Source of the DNA: Lysinibacillus sp. G4S2
Lineage (GTDB): Bacteria > Bacillota > Bacilli > Bacillales_A > Planococcaceae
Assembly (NCBI RefSeq): GCF_030348505.1
Contig: NZ_JAUCFJ010000002.1
Coordinates: 872,001 to 936,000, forward strand
Length of the DNA stretch: 64,000 nt
Reading direction: 5' to 3'
Part shown: piece after piece, positions 39,210 to 48,536 of the stretch
Layout of the letters: each line of letters begins with the position of its first letter
Position numbering within the stretch: the first letter of the stretch is position 1
Notes under the pieces: model-generated
What the model saw: the letters and a program-made list of their open reading frames with translations, nothing else
Told to the model about the DNA's origin: nothing
Database searches by the model: none
Made by a program: the position numbers and the translations under genes

Positions 39210-39638
39210 ATGAAAAAAGTTATTATAGTTCCTTATTTTTCACTGTTATTTCTAATTTCAACAACATTATCTTATGCTGAATCAGATTATTATCAGCCTG
39301 CTAAAGAGTCTAAAGAAGAAATAGTAATGAACATGTTTTTTTCACTACTGTTACCCAATATCCAAGAAACAGTTTCTAAATACTATTCAGATTATCTTAC
39401 AGAGCGTCCCTTGGTGTATCCATATCAAATAAAAATTATAAATATGGAAAGAACAGGAACTGATTTTATGTATTCAGTAACCCTTGAAGTCACTCCAGTT
39501 TTGGGTGCGCATAACCCAGTAGGAAGAGACCAACTAACGTTTTCTATAACTCCAAATGAAATCAAACTTAAAAATTTTAAACATATGGAAACTTTTGAAC
39601 TTCCACCGCATTTGCAAGATATCATAAAGAAAAAGTAA
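39210..39638 (+). CDS. Secreted DUF3888-domain protein
   Basis: 142 residues from ATG 39210 (GAGGTG 7 bp upstream; the GTG at 39201 is part of that site). A signal peptide is clear (KKVIIVPYFSLLFLISTTLS, cleavage near SYA/ESD, about residue 24). The rest resembles DUF3888: ESKEEIVMNMFFSLLLPNIQ, then YPYQIKIINMER and a beta-rich end. The function of this family is unknown. It stands alone in the accessory island. Confidence 0.72.
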   Translation: MKKVIIVPYFSLLFLISTTLSYAESDYYQPAKESKEEIVMNMFFSLLLPNIQETVSKYYSDYLTERPLVYPYQIKIINMERTGTDFMYSVTLEVTPVLGAHNPVGRDQLTFSITPNEIKLKNFKHMETFELPPHLQDIIKKK

Positions 39639-39639
39639 A

Positions 39640-40020
39640 TGATTGTATGTTTGAACCGTTTGGATTCAGTACCTATTTTTAGGTGTTTTTATACCTAACC
39701 TTCAAATAATTTAGTCAATATCTTCAATTAACCTGTACCGTTAGCATAATAAGAAAAGCTACCTTCGACTTTGGCAACTGGTTCTTGTGGTATGGTTCAT
39801 TGTGATATATTTTAGTGCAGTTCTTATTTGACCACTACAATAAACTCTAAAGTAATACTATTATATTGGAATTTTTAACTAAAAATGACCTTACTTGTGT
39901 ACCGCTCTAACTTAAAAGCGTCTTACATATTTTCAAACTGAAATAAATCAACTAAAATGGTATATAAATGATGGAAATCCTAAATTCCACTCATTTATCT
40001 TTATTTATACAAATTTACTA
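39640..40020. other. Gene-free stretch before the M13 peptidase
   Basis: AT-rich with short stop-broken frames on both strands. No repeat family member, hairpin or convincing promoter is seen. Confidence 0.5.
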
Positions 40021-40035
40021 AAGAGGAGCACGAAG

Positions 40036-42390
40036 ATGAAAAAGAATTTTTTATCGTTACTGATGGCCATAATAATGGTCCTATCAGTTAGCGTATCGGT
40101 GTATGCCGATGAAACGTCGCCACCAGCGACAAGAGGAGAGATCGTTAAAACCTTGTTGATGGCAGCAGACGCTTATCAACCAGGAATTAATAAAGAAGCC
40201 ATTATGAAATACTCTAAAAACGAAGATTTAAGAGAGAATGAGCCAGCAAAGAAGGTTGAAGCTTTAGTCATGTTGAGTAGGGCATTCGGCGAATTACCAG
40301 AGCCTGTCGGAAATGATCTGCGCAGTGGAACATTTGGCGTAGAGTTCACTGATGTACCCGCTTGGGCTAAGAAAGATATCGATAAACTGGCAAAAGCAGG
40401 CGTACTGATGGGCAAACCCGACGGCACATTAGGCGTAAATGACACTATTACGATCGATGAGTTCCAAAAAATTATCGCCAGAGTGTGGACGCTTGAAGGC
40501 TCCCATTTAAATGACGATTTTTATGAAGCAATCAATAAGGAATGGTTAAATAAATCGACAATTCCGGCAGGAGAAATCATGGGCGGCGGATTTCCCGAGC
40601 TGCATAAGCAAAATAACGATAAAATAGAAAAGATAATAAATGAGTTAGCTGGCAAACAGTTCACAGAAGGAACAAAAGAACAGAAAATTGCCGACTTCTA
40701 TACGACAGCGTTAGATACAAAAAATAGAAATAAACAAGGGATTGAACCTATTCAAAAATATGTAAAGGCCATTAATGAGGCTAAAACGTTTGACGAGCTC
40801 GTTCAAGCAGATCTTACCCTGGAGAAAGAATTGGGTCTAAGCGCATTATTTAGCTTTGCAATCATGGGCGATGCAAAGAACAGTAGCGAAAATGCTTTGT
40901 ATTACACTGGATTAGCTACCGGTCTGGACAAGAACAGCTTTGTAACGGAAGACGAGAAAGCGAAAAAAGCCTATATTCAATATATGAGCAAACTTCTCGT
41001 GTCATCAGGGGAGGAAGAGTCTGCAGCGAAAGCCCATGCCGAGAAAATTTACGGAATGGAGAAAAGCCTAGCTTCTGTATCGCTTGAACCTCATGAACAA
41101 GGCGATGTCAATAAATTCTATAATCCGTATACGATCGAACAATTCGATGACATGTTCAAAACAGTAGATATGAAACAAGTCTTGAAATCGATGAAAGTCG
41201 ACAGTGCTGATAAAGTAATCGTATTCGATGTGAAGCTGGCGCAAAAAGGCGCAGAACTCTTGACTGAAGCTAATCTTGACGTACTTAAAGCTTACTCCAA
41301 AGTACAACTGCTTTCGGCAACAGGCGGTTTGTTGGCAGATGAATTCAGAGACGCTGCAAATGAGTTTTCTGCAACGTTATACGGTGTTGCAGGAGAAAAA
41401 ACAGATCAGGAAATCGCAGTAGCCATGACAACTGGCACAATGAGCGGGTATTTGGAGCAAATGTTTGCAGAAAAACATTTTTCACCAGAAGCTAAAAAAG
41501 ATGTTGAGCAAATGGTAGAGAAGTTAATTGCTACGTATGAAGAAAGAATCAAATCTCTTGATTGGATGTCAGAAACGACAAAAGCTAAAGCGATTAAAAA
41601 GCTGGATACGATGATTGTTAAGATCGGTTACCCAGATAAGTGGGATACGACATTAGACAAAGTAGCGATCAAGACATATGACGAAGGTGGTTCACTGTTC
41701 ACTAATACCTTCGCAGTAAAGAAAGCATACATTGATAACACGAAAGCCAAGCTAGGAAAACCGGTTGATAGAACGGAATGGGCAACGAGTGTTTATACCG
41801 TAAATGCTTTCTACAATCCGCTTAATAACGAGATTACGTTCCCAGCAGGTATTCTCCAAGCACCTTTCTATGATATTAAAGCTAAACCTGAAGAAAACTA
41901 TGGTGCTATTGGCATGGTCATTGGCCATGAGATCACCCATGCATTTGATAATAACGGATCGGCATACGATGAAAACGGAAATGCAAATAACTGGTGGACA
42001 GAAGAAGACTTTAAGAAATTCAAAGAGAAAAACCAGGAACTGATTGAGTTCTATAGTAACATTGAGATTATTCCGGGTGTGTTGAACGACGGTCAGCTTA
42101 CACTAAGCGAGAATGTCGCTGATTTAGGTGGAATGGCCGCTTCACTGCAAGTTGTATCCAAAATGAGTAATCCGGATTATAAAGCATATTTCGAAAGTAA
42201 TGCTGAAATATGGAAATCTACAACTACAAAAGAATTTGCAGAGGTTCTGAGCAAAAACGATGTACATTCAGCCAATAAAATTCGGGTAAACCGCACGATT
42301 GTGAACTTCCAGCAATTCTATGATACGTATGGAATTAAGCCGGGAGATGGCATGTATGTAGCTCCAGAGGATCGAGTTTCTATCTGGTAA
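40036..42390 (+). CDS. Secreted M13-family metallopeptidase with N-terminal SLH-like domain
   Basis: 784 residues; AGAGGAG 11 bp before ATG. The signal peptide ends near VYA/DET (about 25). Residues about 28-155 resemble SLH cell-wall-binding units (FTDVPAWAKKDIDKLAKAGVLMGKPDGTLGVNDTITIDEFQKII). Then comes an M13 (neprilysin/PepO) domain beginning NDDFYEAINKEWLNK. The zinc site is HEITH at 631-635 with Glu692 and Asp696 in ENVADLGG. A cell-wall-bound endopeptidase acting on small external peptides is likely. Codon use appears richer in GC than the neighbours, suggesting transfer. Confidence 0.88.
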   Translation: MKKNFLSLLMAIIMVLSVSVSVYADETSPPATRGEIVKTLLMAADAYQPGINKEAIMKYSKNEDLRENEPAKKVEALVMLSRAFGELPEPVGNDLRSGTFGVEFTDVPAWAKKDIDKLAKAGVLMGKPDGTLGVNDTITIDEFQKIIARVWTLEGSHLNDDFYEAINKEWLNKSTIPAGEIMGGGFPELHKQNNDKIEKIINELAGKQFTEGTKEQKIADFYTTALDTKNRNKQGIEPIQKYVKAINEAKTFDELVQADLTLEKELGLSALFSFAIMGDAKNSSENALYYTGLATGLDKNSFVTEDEKAKKAYIQYMSKLLVSSGEEESAAKAHAEKIYGMEKSLASVSLEPHEQGDVNKFYNPYTIEQFDDMFKTVDMKQVLKSMKVDSADKVIVFDVKLAQKGAELLTEANLDVLKAYSKVQLLSATGGLLADEFRDAANEFSATLYGVAGEKTDQEIAVAMTTGTMSGYLEQMFAEKHFSPEAKKDVEQMVEKLIATYEERIKSLDWMSETTKAKAIKKLDTMIVKIGYPDKWDTTLDKVAIKTYDEGGSLFTNTFAVKKAYIDNTKAKLGKPVDRTEWATSVYTVNAFYNPLNNEITFPAGILQAPFYDIKAKPEENYGAIGMVIGHEITHAFDNNGSAYDENGNANNWWTEEDFKKFKEKNQELIEFYSNIEIIPGVLNDGQLTLSENVADLGGMAASLQVVSKMSNPDYKAYFESNAEIWKSTTTKEFAEVLSKNDVHSANKIRVNRTIVNFQQFYDTYGIKPGDGMYVAPEDRVSIW

Positions 42391-42494
42391 AATTAGAGCA
42401 GATAGAGTTAATTCCGATAGCCTCTTACATCAGTGTATAAAGGCAACGAGGTAGTCAGGAAGTAAGGCTGTTTTTTCAAAGATTGTTGCTGTTA

Positions 42495-42552
42495 AAACAA
42501 AAAGGCAGATTTAATCTACAAAACGTGTAGATTAAATTCTGTCTTTTTGTTT
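42495..42552. terminator. Strong hairpin terminator after the M13 gene
   Basis: aaacaaaaaggcagatttaa … ttaaattctgtctttttgttt, ~25-bp near-perfect stem with T-run. Confidence 0.8.
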
Positions 42553-42666
42553 CGATTGCGAATAGTAGAATCAAGTTGAACACTTTAGAAAAATAAAAAC
42601 ATCGTACGCGAAATCGTGTATTATTGAGGCTCCTACACCAATCAATAAGAAGGGATTTCGAATACG

Positions 42667-42939
42667 ATGCTAGAACAGGATAACATAAAAACACCGAATA
42701 AGAAACCACGCCTTACACAATTTCAACGTGGAGAACTTCAAGGCTACTTGAATGCCGGAATTACAAATAAAAGCGAGCTTGCGCGAAAACTCAATGTTTC
42801 GGGTGGGACAATCTACAATGAACTTGCTCGTGGCACGACCACTCAAGTAAAGAAAATTAACGGAAAACATATTTACACGACGCAATATCTTGCAGAAACA
42901 GGTCATACAACGACAAAAGTTGAGGAGGAAGCTAGTTAG
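42667..42939 (+). pseudogene. IS30-family transposase, N-terminal remnant
   Basis: 90 residues. RLTQFQRGELQGYLNAGITNKSELARKLNVSGGTIYNELARGT is the helix-turn-helix start of IS30-type transposases (terminal-repeat binding). The DDE catalytic domain (about 200 residues) is missing and the frame stops at 42939. AAGAAGGGA lies before ATG. A free-standing HTH protein is the other option. It lies in the middle of the accessory island and may mark how part of it arrived. Confidence 0.6.
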
Positions 42940-43166
42940 TAATTCAAACTAAGGAATGCCCAAATCAAAACGCCCTTATGATGATCATAAGGGAATTGCA
43001 TGTATATATTAATGTAATTAAACTGCACATTAAAAATAGTAATTTGAATACACAAACTATTGTGAATATACTAAAAAATATAAATTCGCAATAGTTAATG
43101 AGCTTCCTAGTGTAAACGTTATCAATGTGCGAATTTTATAACTTACATTGGGAGAGGGGATTTTAA

Positions 43167-43634
43167 ATGAGTAATGTCAAAGCTGTAGAAGTATATGATG
43201 CAGGTAATATCTGCCCAGATGATTTACCGTGGGTTTCTTATTTTGGGGTGGCTCATTTTAAGTTACTTAAAGTTAATCCAGTAACAGGACAAACTATTAC
43301 CCTGTTAAAAGTTCCTGCGGGGACACAGCTTCCTACACATTTCCATCCTGGAACGGTTATTGTGTATACCATTAGTGGCTCTTGGAGATATATGGAGAAT
43401 GATTGGGTTTCTAACGCTGGCGATGTAGTTTATGAGCCTGCTGGATCCCAACACACACCTGAATCTCTAGGAGATGAAGATGTTATTACGTTAAATATTG
43501 TTGAGGCAACATTAGACTATGTGAATGAAAATGGAGAAATTATTGCTAGAGATAATTGGAAGTCATTATTGCAAAAATACCATGATCATTGTGAGGCTGA
43601 GGGAATTACACCTATAGATTTGACTCAATTTTAA
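43167..43634 (+). CDS. Cupin protein, 2,4'-dihydroxyacetophenone-dioxygenase-like
   Basis: 155 residues, single cupin barrel. Motif 1 is LPTHFHPGTVIVYTISGSW (two His) and motif 2 GDVVYEPAGSQHTPES (His), enough for a metal site. The overall pattern (start DDLPWV, end RDNWKSLLQKYHDHCEAEGI) is that of the dihydroxyacetophenone dioxygenase-like cupin group; true substrate unknown. ATG has GGGAGAGGGG upstream. A convergent LysR gene follows 60 bp later and may regulate it. Confidence 0.75.
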   Translation: MSNVKAVEVYDAGNICPDDLPWVSYFGVAHFKLLKVNPVTGQTITLLKVPAGTQLPTHFHPGTVIVYTISGSWRYMENDWVSNAGDVVYEPAGSQHTPESLGDEDVITLNIVEATLDYVNENGEIIARDNWKSLLQKYHDHCEAEGITPIDLTQF

Positions 43635-43693
43635 TAGTTAGATTGATAAAAAAGAGAAGCCCTTTCATAAGACGAAGTGGCAACTCTTTTTTC

Positions 43694-44599
43694 TTATATT
43701 TTAGAAATTTCAGATTTTAGGTAATGAATATACTTGTTTAGTAAAATGGATAAATGTTTATCTTCAGATAAAACTAACCCAAAAGAAATATTGAGACCTC
43801 TATGATTTACCAAATCAATGGGAATGATCTCTCCATTTATAACGGGGGGATAATTTTTCATGATGAAATCAGGAGCGAATGTAATAGCCGAACTTTCAAT
43901 GATAGCTTGGAGTATGCCGTCCGAATTGTTTGATGTAAATAGGATTTTCATGGGCTGGTATTTGTTAAAGAAATCATGAACAAAGTATTGCATAAATTCA
44001 CCGTAATATGTAACAAGCGTTTGATCTAGTATCTCATGTGAAGATATGGCACCTGTAAACGCTAAAGGAGAATGTTTAGAAACATAGATCTTCTGCTTCC
44101 CTTCAAATAGTGATTCAAAAGCTATTCCTTCCATGTTTATGTTCCAGTCTGGTGAATAGGCAATCAGGCCGATATCGATCTGATGCTGGCGAACATCTTC
44201 AATCACAGAAGAGCCGCTTTTTTCATTTATTTCTACATTTACTTGTGGATAATCTTGTTTAAAAGCAGCTAAGGCCTTTACTAGAATCGTCGTCAATCCT
44301 GGTATGGAAGATACTTTTAGTTTTCCTTTTACCATGGAATTAAATGAGTGGGCGGTCTCTTTGATTTCCTCCAATTTTCTTAACACTTCGTAGGCTTGCT
44401 TCAGAATGATTCTACCTTCATCGGTTGGTACAGCACCGTGACCCCTTGAGCGATGTAAAATTTTTAGCCCCAATTCCTTTTCTAAACTAGTAATGGATTG
44501 GCTAATACCGGATTGAGTCACATAAAGATTCTGTGCTGCTATAGAGAGTGAATTGTGTTTTGCGACTTCAACAATATAAAGTAGTTGTTCAAAGTTCAT
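43694..44599 (-). CDS. LysR-family transcriptional regulator
   Basis: 301 residues. N-terminal winged HTH (about 1-60: LSIAAQNLYVTQSGISQSITSLEKELG) and a two-lobe effector domain (about 90-295) that starts KGKLKVSSIPGLTTILVKAL. Start ATG preceded by AAGGAGGAAA. No divergent partner is present: upstream is a MITE fragment. The nearest candidate target is the convergent cupin gene. The effector cannot be told from the sequence. Confidence 0.9.
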   Translation of the reverse strand: MNFEQLLYIVEVAKHNSLSIAAQNLYVTQSGISQSITSLEKELGLKILHRSRGHGAVPTDEGRIILKQAYEVLRKLEEIKETAHSFNSMVKGKLKVSSIPGLTTILVKALAAFKQDYPQVNVEINEKSGSSVIEDVRQHQIDIGLIAYSPDWNINMEGIAFESLFEGKQKIYVSKHSPLAFTGAISSHEILDQTLVTYYGEFMQYFVHDFFNKYQPMKILFTSNNSDGILQAIIESSAITFAPDFIMKNYPPVINGEIIPIDLVNHRGLNISFGLVLSEDKHLSILLNKYIHYLKSEISKI

Positions 44600-44670
44600 A
44601 GTTTTCCTCCTTGTCTATTAAAAAATGCTTATCAAAATAAATATTGGGAATGAGAACCAGTAACATATAC

Positions 44671-44753
44671 AACCAAAAGTTGTGGATGACATTTTTTAAA
44701 ATATATGCTCTGTATATTAGTTGAGTGAAGGCTGGGTGACTCCTTGATGAGCC
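44671..44753 (+). repeat. Truncated MITE-like element (left end plus right tip)
   Basis: aaccaaaagttgtggatgac, then aaaatatatgctctgtatat, ggctgggtgactccttg and gatgagcc. The whole middle (gcgaaagc units) is deleted. Confidence 0.7.
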
Positions 44754-44760
44754 ACGAAAA

Positions 44761-44800
44761 TGAAGAGAATTGCAATTAAGTAAAATTACAATTCTCTTCA
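44761..44800. terminator. Palindromic terminator downstream of the 44849 gene
   Basis: tgaagagaattg / caattctcttca perfect 12-bp stem; T-rich on the minus strand side. Confidence 0.65.
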
Positions 44801-44848
44801 AACTATAAACAACTAGGGGGAAGTATTCATATCACTTCTGATGATTCG

Positions 44849-45715
44849 TTAAATTAAAGGGCGATATATATCTTTCCAGTAAGGAATCATCTCTTCTGAA
44901 AAAATATAAACAAAATCATTGGAAGTTAGGTTTCCTAAATTATCTAATGCAATTCCAAACTTGAAATATATTTTATAGTTTCTGTTTATAAAATACTCTT
45001 CATTTTTTAAACTATCCAATTTAGAACCGAATTTTGATAACATTTTATTATCAATAAAAACTTCCTCTTTACAATTTAAGGCTAGTTGAATTAACTGTCC
45101 TTTTTCATTATACATTGCTTGACTATTCGTCCTGTTTTCTGTAGTTATTCCCTTTTTATTATTCTTGCTTATTTTTAACGGAACTTCCCATATTTTTTCA
45201 ATTTCACTCGGTTGCATGCCGAATTTCAATAATCCTACAGATTGATACGGAGTAATTTCATATTTTAAGTTTATTAGCTGTTTATCAAAACTTCTGAATT
45301 GAAAAGCTAATTTTATATCTTTCTCGTAAATATTTTTTTGGTTATCTGAATAAATTGTTAATTGAATTCCATCATCAGGATAATCCAAACCGTAAATCGA
45401 CATGTTATATTGAGGAAATATATAACATCCATCAACAAAATACGGATTTTCTTTGAATAAAAATTGCTTTGATTCATTCATTAAATCAATTTTTTGTTTA
45501 TTCAAAAAAATAATCTTTGGATTGTTCACAGAAATACTTACTAAAACATCATCTACAAAATGAAATCTATAATCATCTTGATATTGAAAAAATTCTTTTC
45601 CATTGACATTTTTCTTATTCAATTCACCTAGGATATTGTTTAAGTTTGAAGATGTCATAAATAGCTTTACTTCGTTTATCCCGATTTTAGGTAATATTTT
45701 CAACTCTCTTCTCAT
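44849..45715 (-). CDS. Hypothetical two-repeat protein
   Basis: 288 residues, no signal peptide or membrane span, AT-rich. It seems to hold two related ~120-residue units. In unit one IGINEVKLFMTSSNLNNIL precedes FHFVDDVLVSISV and IIFLNKQKIDL. In unit two VGLLKFGMQPSEIEKIWEVP precedes MYNEKGQLIQLAL and VFIDNKML. I do not recognise the family. Soluble paired-unit proteins standing alone in islands are sometimes orphan immunity proteins. A 64-codon frame just upstream (45730-45924, same strand) might be the tail of a lost partner, but this is speculation. Confidence 0.55.
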   Translation of the reverse strand: MRRELKILPKIGINEVKLFMTSSNLNNILGELNKKNVNGKEFFQYQDDYRFHFVDDVLVSISVNNPKIIFLNKQKIDLMNESKQFLFKENPYFVDGCYIFPQYNMSIYGLDYPDDGIQLTIYSDNQKNIYEKDIKLAFQFRSFDKQLINLKYEITPYQSVGLLKFGMQPSEIEKIWEVPLKISKNNKKGITTENRTNSQAMYNEKGQLIQLALNCKEEVFIDNKMLSKFGSKLDSLKNEEYFINRNYKIYFKFGIALDNLGNLTSNDFVYIFSEEMIPYWKDIYRPLI

Positions 45716-46130
45716 ACCTTTTGCCTCATCTACAATATTTTTTTGTTACTCTTTTTTGTTCTGCATGGGGTTATATTTCCATTGTCTCCTTCGCATTTCA
45801 ACATTTCTCTTATTCCATCATTAAATTGAGAACAAATTTTCTTTGTATCCAATCGAAAACTTGACTTACAAATTTTCCTATTAAATATATAAATTCTCCC
45901 AAGAATAGATAAATCCTTCTTCAACTAATCTATCCTGTTAGCCATTCAGAAGCAGAATCATACCCTGTAAGTGCCAAGATGATTATTGCGTATATTAAAA
46001 AATGTAATTATGCCGAGGCATTTTTGATATTATTTATGAAACTTTCTAACTAATTTGAAAATATAATCAAACCGTTTGCTGTCTCCCTTCGTTTCCTTTG
46101 ATAGTACCGTTAAAAAAACATGTATAAAAT
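45716..46130. other. Gap before the AcfC-like gene
   Basis: A 64-codon minus-strand frame (45730-45924) lacks a convincing ribosome site and is left uncalled. At 46011-46026 aattatgccgaggcat matches the second hairpin of the 95-bp repeat seen at 56.3 and 61.5 kb, suggesting a decayed copy. Confidence 0.4.
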
Positions 46131-46142
46131 GGAGGAGAAATC

Positions 46143-46946
46143 ATGAAGAAGACCGTGTTTCTATCAGTTTTACTGCTCTTTGTCATTACGGCTACCGGAT
46201 TGTCAGCCAATGCAAAAATGGACCGTAAGCAGGCGTCCCAGGCGACACTAAATTCCGTTCAAAGTGATCATGTCATCCGTGTGTACGGACCAGGCGGACC
46301 ACTTGGACCAATCAAGGAAGCTGCTGAACATTTTTCAATTGAAACGGGAATAAAGGTGGAAGTAACAGCAGGACCAGAGAGCAATTGGATCAGCCAGGCA
46401 AAGCAAGATGCAGATATTATTTTCGGTGGCTCAGAATATATGATGCAGGACTTCATCTTTAACCATCCCGAAATGATTGACACTAAATCACGAACGGAGC
46501 TTTACCCGCGTGCTACAGGAATATTGGTGAGGAAAGGGAATCTGAAGAAGATTGAAAACCTGGAGGATTTAACGAAAAATGGAGTCAAAATACTTGATGT
46601 GAATGGTGCTGGCCAGCTCGGCTTGTGGGAAGACATGGCAGGCAGAAAAGGGATAATCGAAGGTATTTCTCAAAATATTGACCTTTCTGTAAAGTCGAGT
46701 GCAGAAGCCATTGAACGATGGAAATCGAATCCTAGCTTAGACGCCTGGATTACCTATGAATCATGGCATTACCGGCTCAAGGATGTGACCGACCTGGTCG
46801 AACTTCCCGAAGAAGAAAAACTCTATCGTGGAACGCCGATCGCCCTGACGAAAATCACCGATCAGAAAAAAGAGGCACAGCAATTTATTGAGTATTTAAA
46901 AACGGAAGAAGGTCATCAAATCTTTCAAAAATGGGGATGGAAATAA
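46143..46946 (+). CDS. AcfC-like extracellular solute-binding protein
   Basis: 267 residues; ATG with GGAGGAGAAA upstream. Signal peptide 1-24 (cleavage near ANA/KMD). The mature part begins with the AcfC/ModA-type strand VIRVYGPGGPLGPIKEAAEHF and includes ADIIFGGSEYMM and IALTKITDQKKEAQQFIEYL. AcfC of Vibrio is a periplasmic sulfate/anion-binding-like protein tied to colonisation. No permease or ATPase gene is adjacent and there is no lipobox, so it would be secreted free. GC content looks higher than in the flanks. Confidence 0.8.
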   Translation: MKKTVFLSVLLLFVITATGLSANAKMDRKQASQATLNSVQSDHVIRVYGPGGPLGPIKEAAEHFSIETGIKVEVTAGPESNWISQAKQDADIIFGGSEYMMQDFIFNHPEMIDTKSRTELYPRATGILVRKGNLKKIENLEDLTKNGVKILDVNGAGQLGLWEDMAGRKGIIEGISQNIDLSVKSSAEAIERWKSNPSLDAWITYESWHYRLKDVTDLVELPEEEKLYRGTPIALTKITDQKKEAQQFIEYLKTEEGHQIFQKWGWK

Positions 46947-46963
46947 GGTTGGGCCTTAAATCT

Positions 46964-47317
46964 GGCTCTTCATCAAAACGTGTGGTTGATTTCCGTTCCG
47001 ACTGGGCGCTTTGTTGCTGCCGCTTCGCTTTCGCACAGCTAAAACATTTGCCGCTGACGCTTCGCTTTCGCGCAGATAAAACATTTGCCGCTGCCGCTTC
47101 GCTTTCGCGCAGCTAAAACATTTGCCGCTGACTCTTCGCTTTCGCGCAGAGCAGAGCTTCCTGGGGGCGTCCGATGAGCCGCTTCACTCGCGTTGCTCGC
47201 TCCAGGGTCTCATCTGTGACGCTGATCCCCAAGGAGTCGCCCAGCCTCCACTTCAATCAACTAGTATACAGCACATATATTTTAAAAAATGTCATCCACA
47301 ACTTATGGTGATGAGCC
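46964..47317 (-). repeat. Complete MITE-like element, 354 bp
   Basis: On the plus strand it starts ggctcttcatcaaaacgtgt and ends acaacttatggtgatgagcc (imperfect ~26-bp terminal inverted repeats). Inside are four cttcgctttcgc(g/a)cag units about 37 bp apart, the tcctgggggcgtccgatgagc segment and the conserved ggtctcatctgtgacgctga block. Two small frames over it are artefacts. Confidence 0.82.
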
Positions 47318-47347
47318 TTAAATCTAAAAAAACTGGGAGGAACATGT

Positions 47348-47836
47348 ATGAAAAAAGGGATTTTTACCTTCACAATACTATCGATTATTTTTGTTTTGGC
47401 TGCCTGTGGAAAAAGCACTGAGGAAAAAAAAGAGACGGATCAACCCGCTCAAGCCCAAACGGAACAAACTAAATCGGAACAAGCTCCAGCTGACAGCCTT
47501 CAGCTTTTGAAGAATGACAAAGTTGGAGAATACCTAGCAGATTCACAGGGAAAGACGCTGTACTACTTTAAGAAGGACGAAGCAGGAAAAAGCAATTGTA
47601 GTGGCGACTGCCTGGCAACCTGGCCAGCATTTTCTCAGGAAGATTTCTCTGTCCCAGAAGGTTTTGACAAAAAGGATTTCGGTACAATTACAAGGGAAGA
47701 CAACGGTAAGAAGCAGGTCACGTACAAAGGCTTTCCTCTTTATTATTTTGCTAAAGACCAGCAAAAAGGGGATGTAAACGGACAAGGAGTAAAAGATGTA
47801 TGGTTTATCGTAAATAGCAAAACAGAATTTAAGTAA
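47348..47836 (+). CDS. COG4315-type secreted lipoprotein
   Basis: 162 residues; GGGAGGAAC before ATG. Lipobox VLAAC with Cys20. A Glu/Gln-rich linker (about 25-50) leads to two repeats of the family: YLADSQGKTLYYFKKDE … CSGDCLATWPAF and YKGFPLYYFAKDQQKGDVNGQGVKDVWF. The role is unknown; such lipoproteins are often found with ECF sigma factors and RskA-like anti-sigma factors, as here. It is probably a member or target of the following sigma operon. Confidence 0.82.
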   Translation: MKKGIFTFTILSIIFVLAACGKSTEEKKETDQPAQAQTEQTKSEQAPADSLQLLKNDKVGEYLADSQGKTLYYFKKDEAGKSNCSGDCLATWPAFSQEDFSVPEGFDKKDFGTITREDNGKKQVTYKGFPLYYFAKDQQKGDVNGQGVKDVWFIVNSKTEFK

Positions 47837-47902
47837 GCCTGTCCAGGGAACGATCAGTAGCGGTCGTTCCCATCCATACTTTTACAATAGTATAATGGCA
47901 AT

Positions 47903-47940
47903 GGCTCATCACCAAAAGTTGTGGATGACATTTGTTAAAA
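47903..47940 (+). repeat. Solo MITE-like end upstream of the sigma factor
   Basis: ggctcatcaccaaaagttgt followed by ggatgacatttgttaaaa matches the left end of the 27188 element exactly over about 30 bases, then similarity stops. It lies in the leader region of the sigma gene. Confidence 0.75.
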
Positions 47941-47990
47941 CGTATGAAATGTATGGGAATATATTTTTATCCAATAACAGGGAGTGCCAC

Positions 47991-48536
47991 ATGAAAGAAA
48001 ATTACGATGCGGAATTAATGAAATTGGTAAACGAAAAACACGGTCACGCATTAGAGGAGCTTTATGATCGATATATAAAGCTTGTTTACGGCTTCGTTAT
48101 GAAGTTTTGTAATGGGAATGAGGAGAAGACGAAAGAGATTATTCAGTTGGTCTTTTTGAGGCTATGGACAACAAACAGCCATTACGATCCCGCTCAAGGC
48201 AGCTTTGTGAATTGGCTCCTCACGATTACTCGCAATATTTGCATTGACTACCACCGCAAAGAGAAGAGGCATACGCAACACTATCAAGAGGAACATGAAG
48301 AGATCGCCGACCTTGCCAATGCAATCGAGCAACGAGTAAATATGAATGATATTGAGATGGCGAAAAACAAATTGCCGACGGCGCAAAGGAAATTAATCGA
48401 TTTGCTTTATTGGAAAGGGTATTCTCTTTCAGAGATCGCCAAGCTGGAACAAGAGCCGCTCGGCACGATTAAAAGCAGGTTGCACCAAGCACTTAAAGGT
48501 TTGAGGAAACATCTGGAATTGGAGGATATAAAATGA
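47991..48536 (+). CDS. ECF-type RNA polymerase sigma factor
   Basis: 181 residues from ATG 47991 (AGGGAGTG upstream). The frame is open to 47895 but that part is MITE end. Region 2 (about 17-85: ALEELYDRYIKLVYGFVMKF … FVNWLLTITRNICIDYHRKE) and region 4 (about 125-172: LPTAQRKLIDLLYWKGYSLSEIAKLEQEPLGTIKSRLHQAL) are complete, with no region 3. Coupled by a 4-bp overlap to an anti-sigma gene. Probable targets are its own operon and the lipoprotein gene upstream. Confidence 0.9.
   Translation: MKENYDAELMKLVNEKHGHALEELYDRYIKLVYGFVMKFCNGNEEKTKEIIQLVFLRLWTTNSHYDPAQGSFVNWLLTITRNICIDYHRKEKRHTQHYQEEHEEIADLANAIEQRVNMNDIEMAKNKLPTAQRKLIDLLYWKGYSLSEIAKLEQEPLGTIKSRLHQALKGLRKHLELEDIK

Noticed and set aside
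46931..47421. Small frames over 46931-47116 and 47122-47421
   Set aside because: They run through the MITE-like element and have no ribosome sites; similar frames appear in every copy of the repeat.
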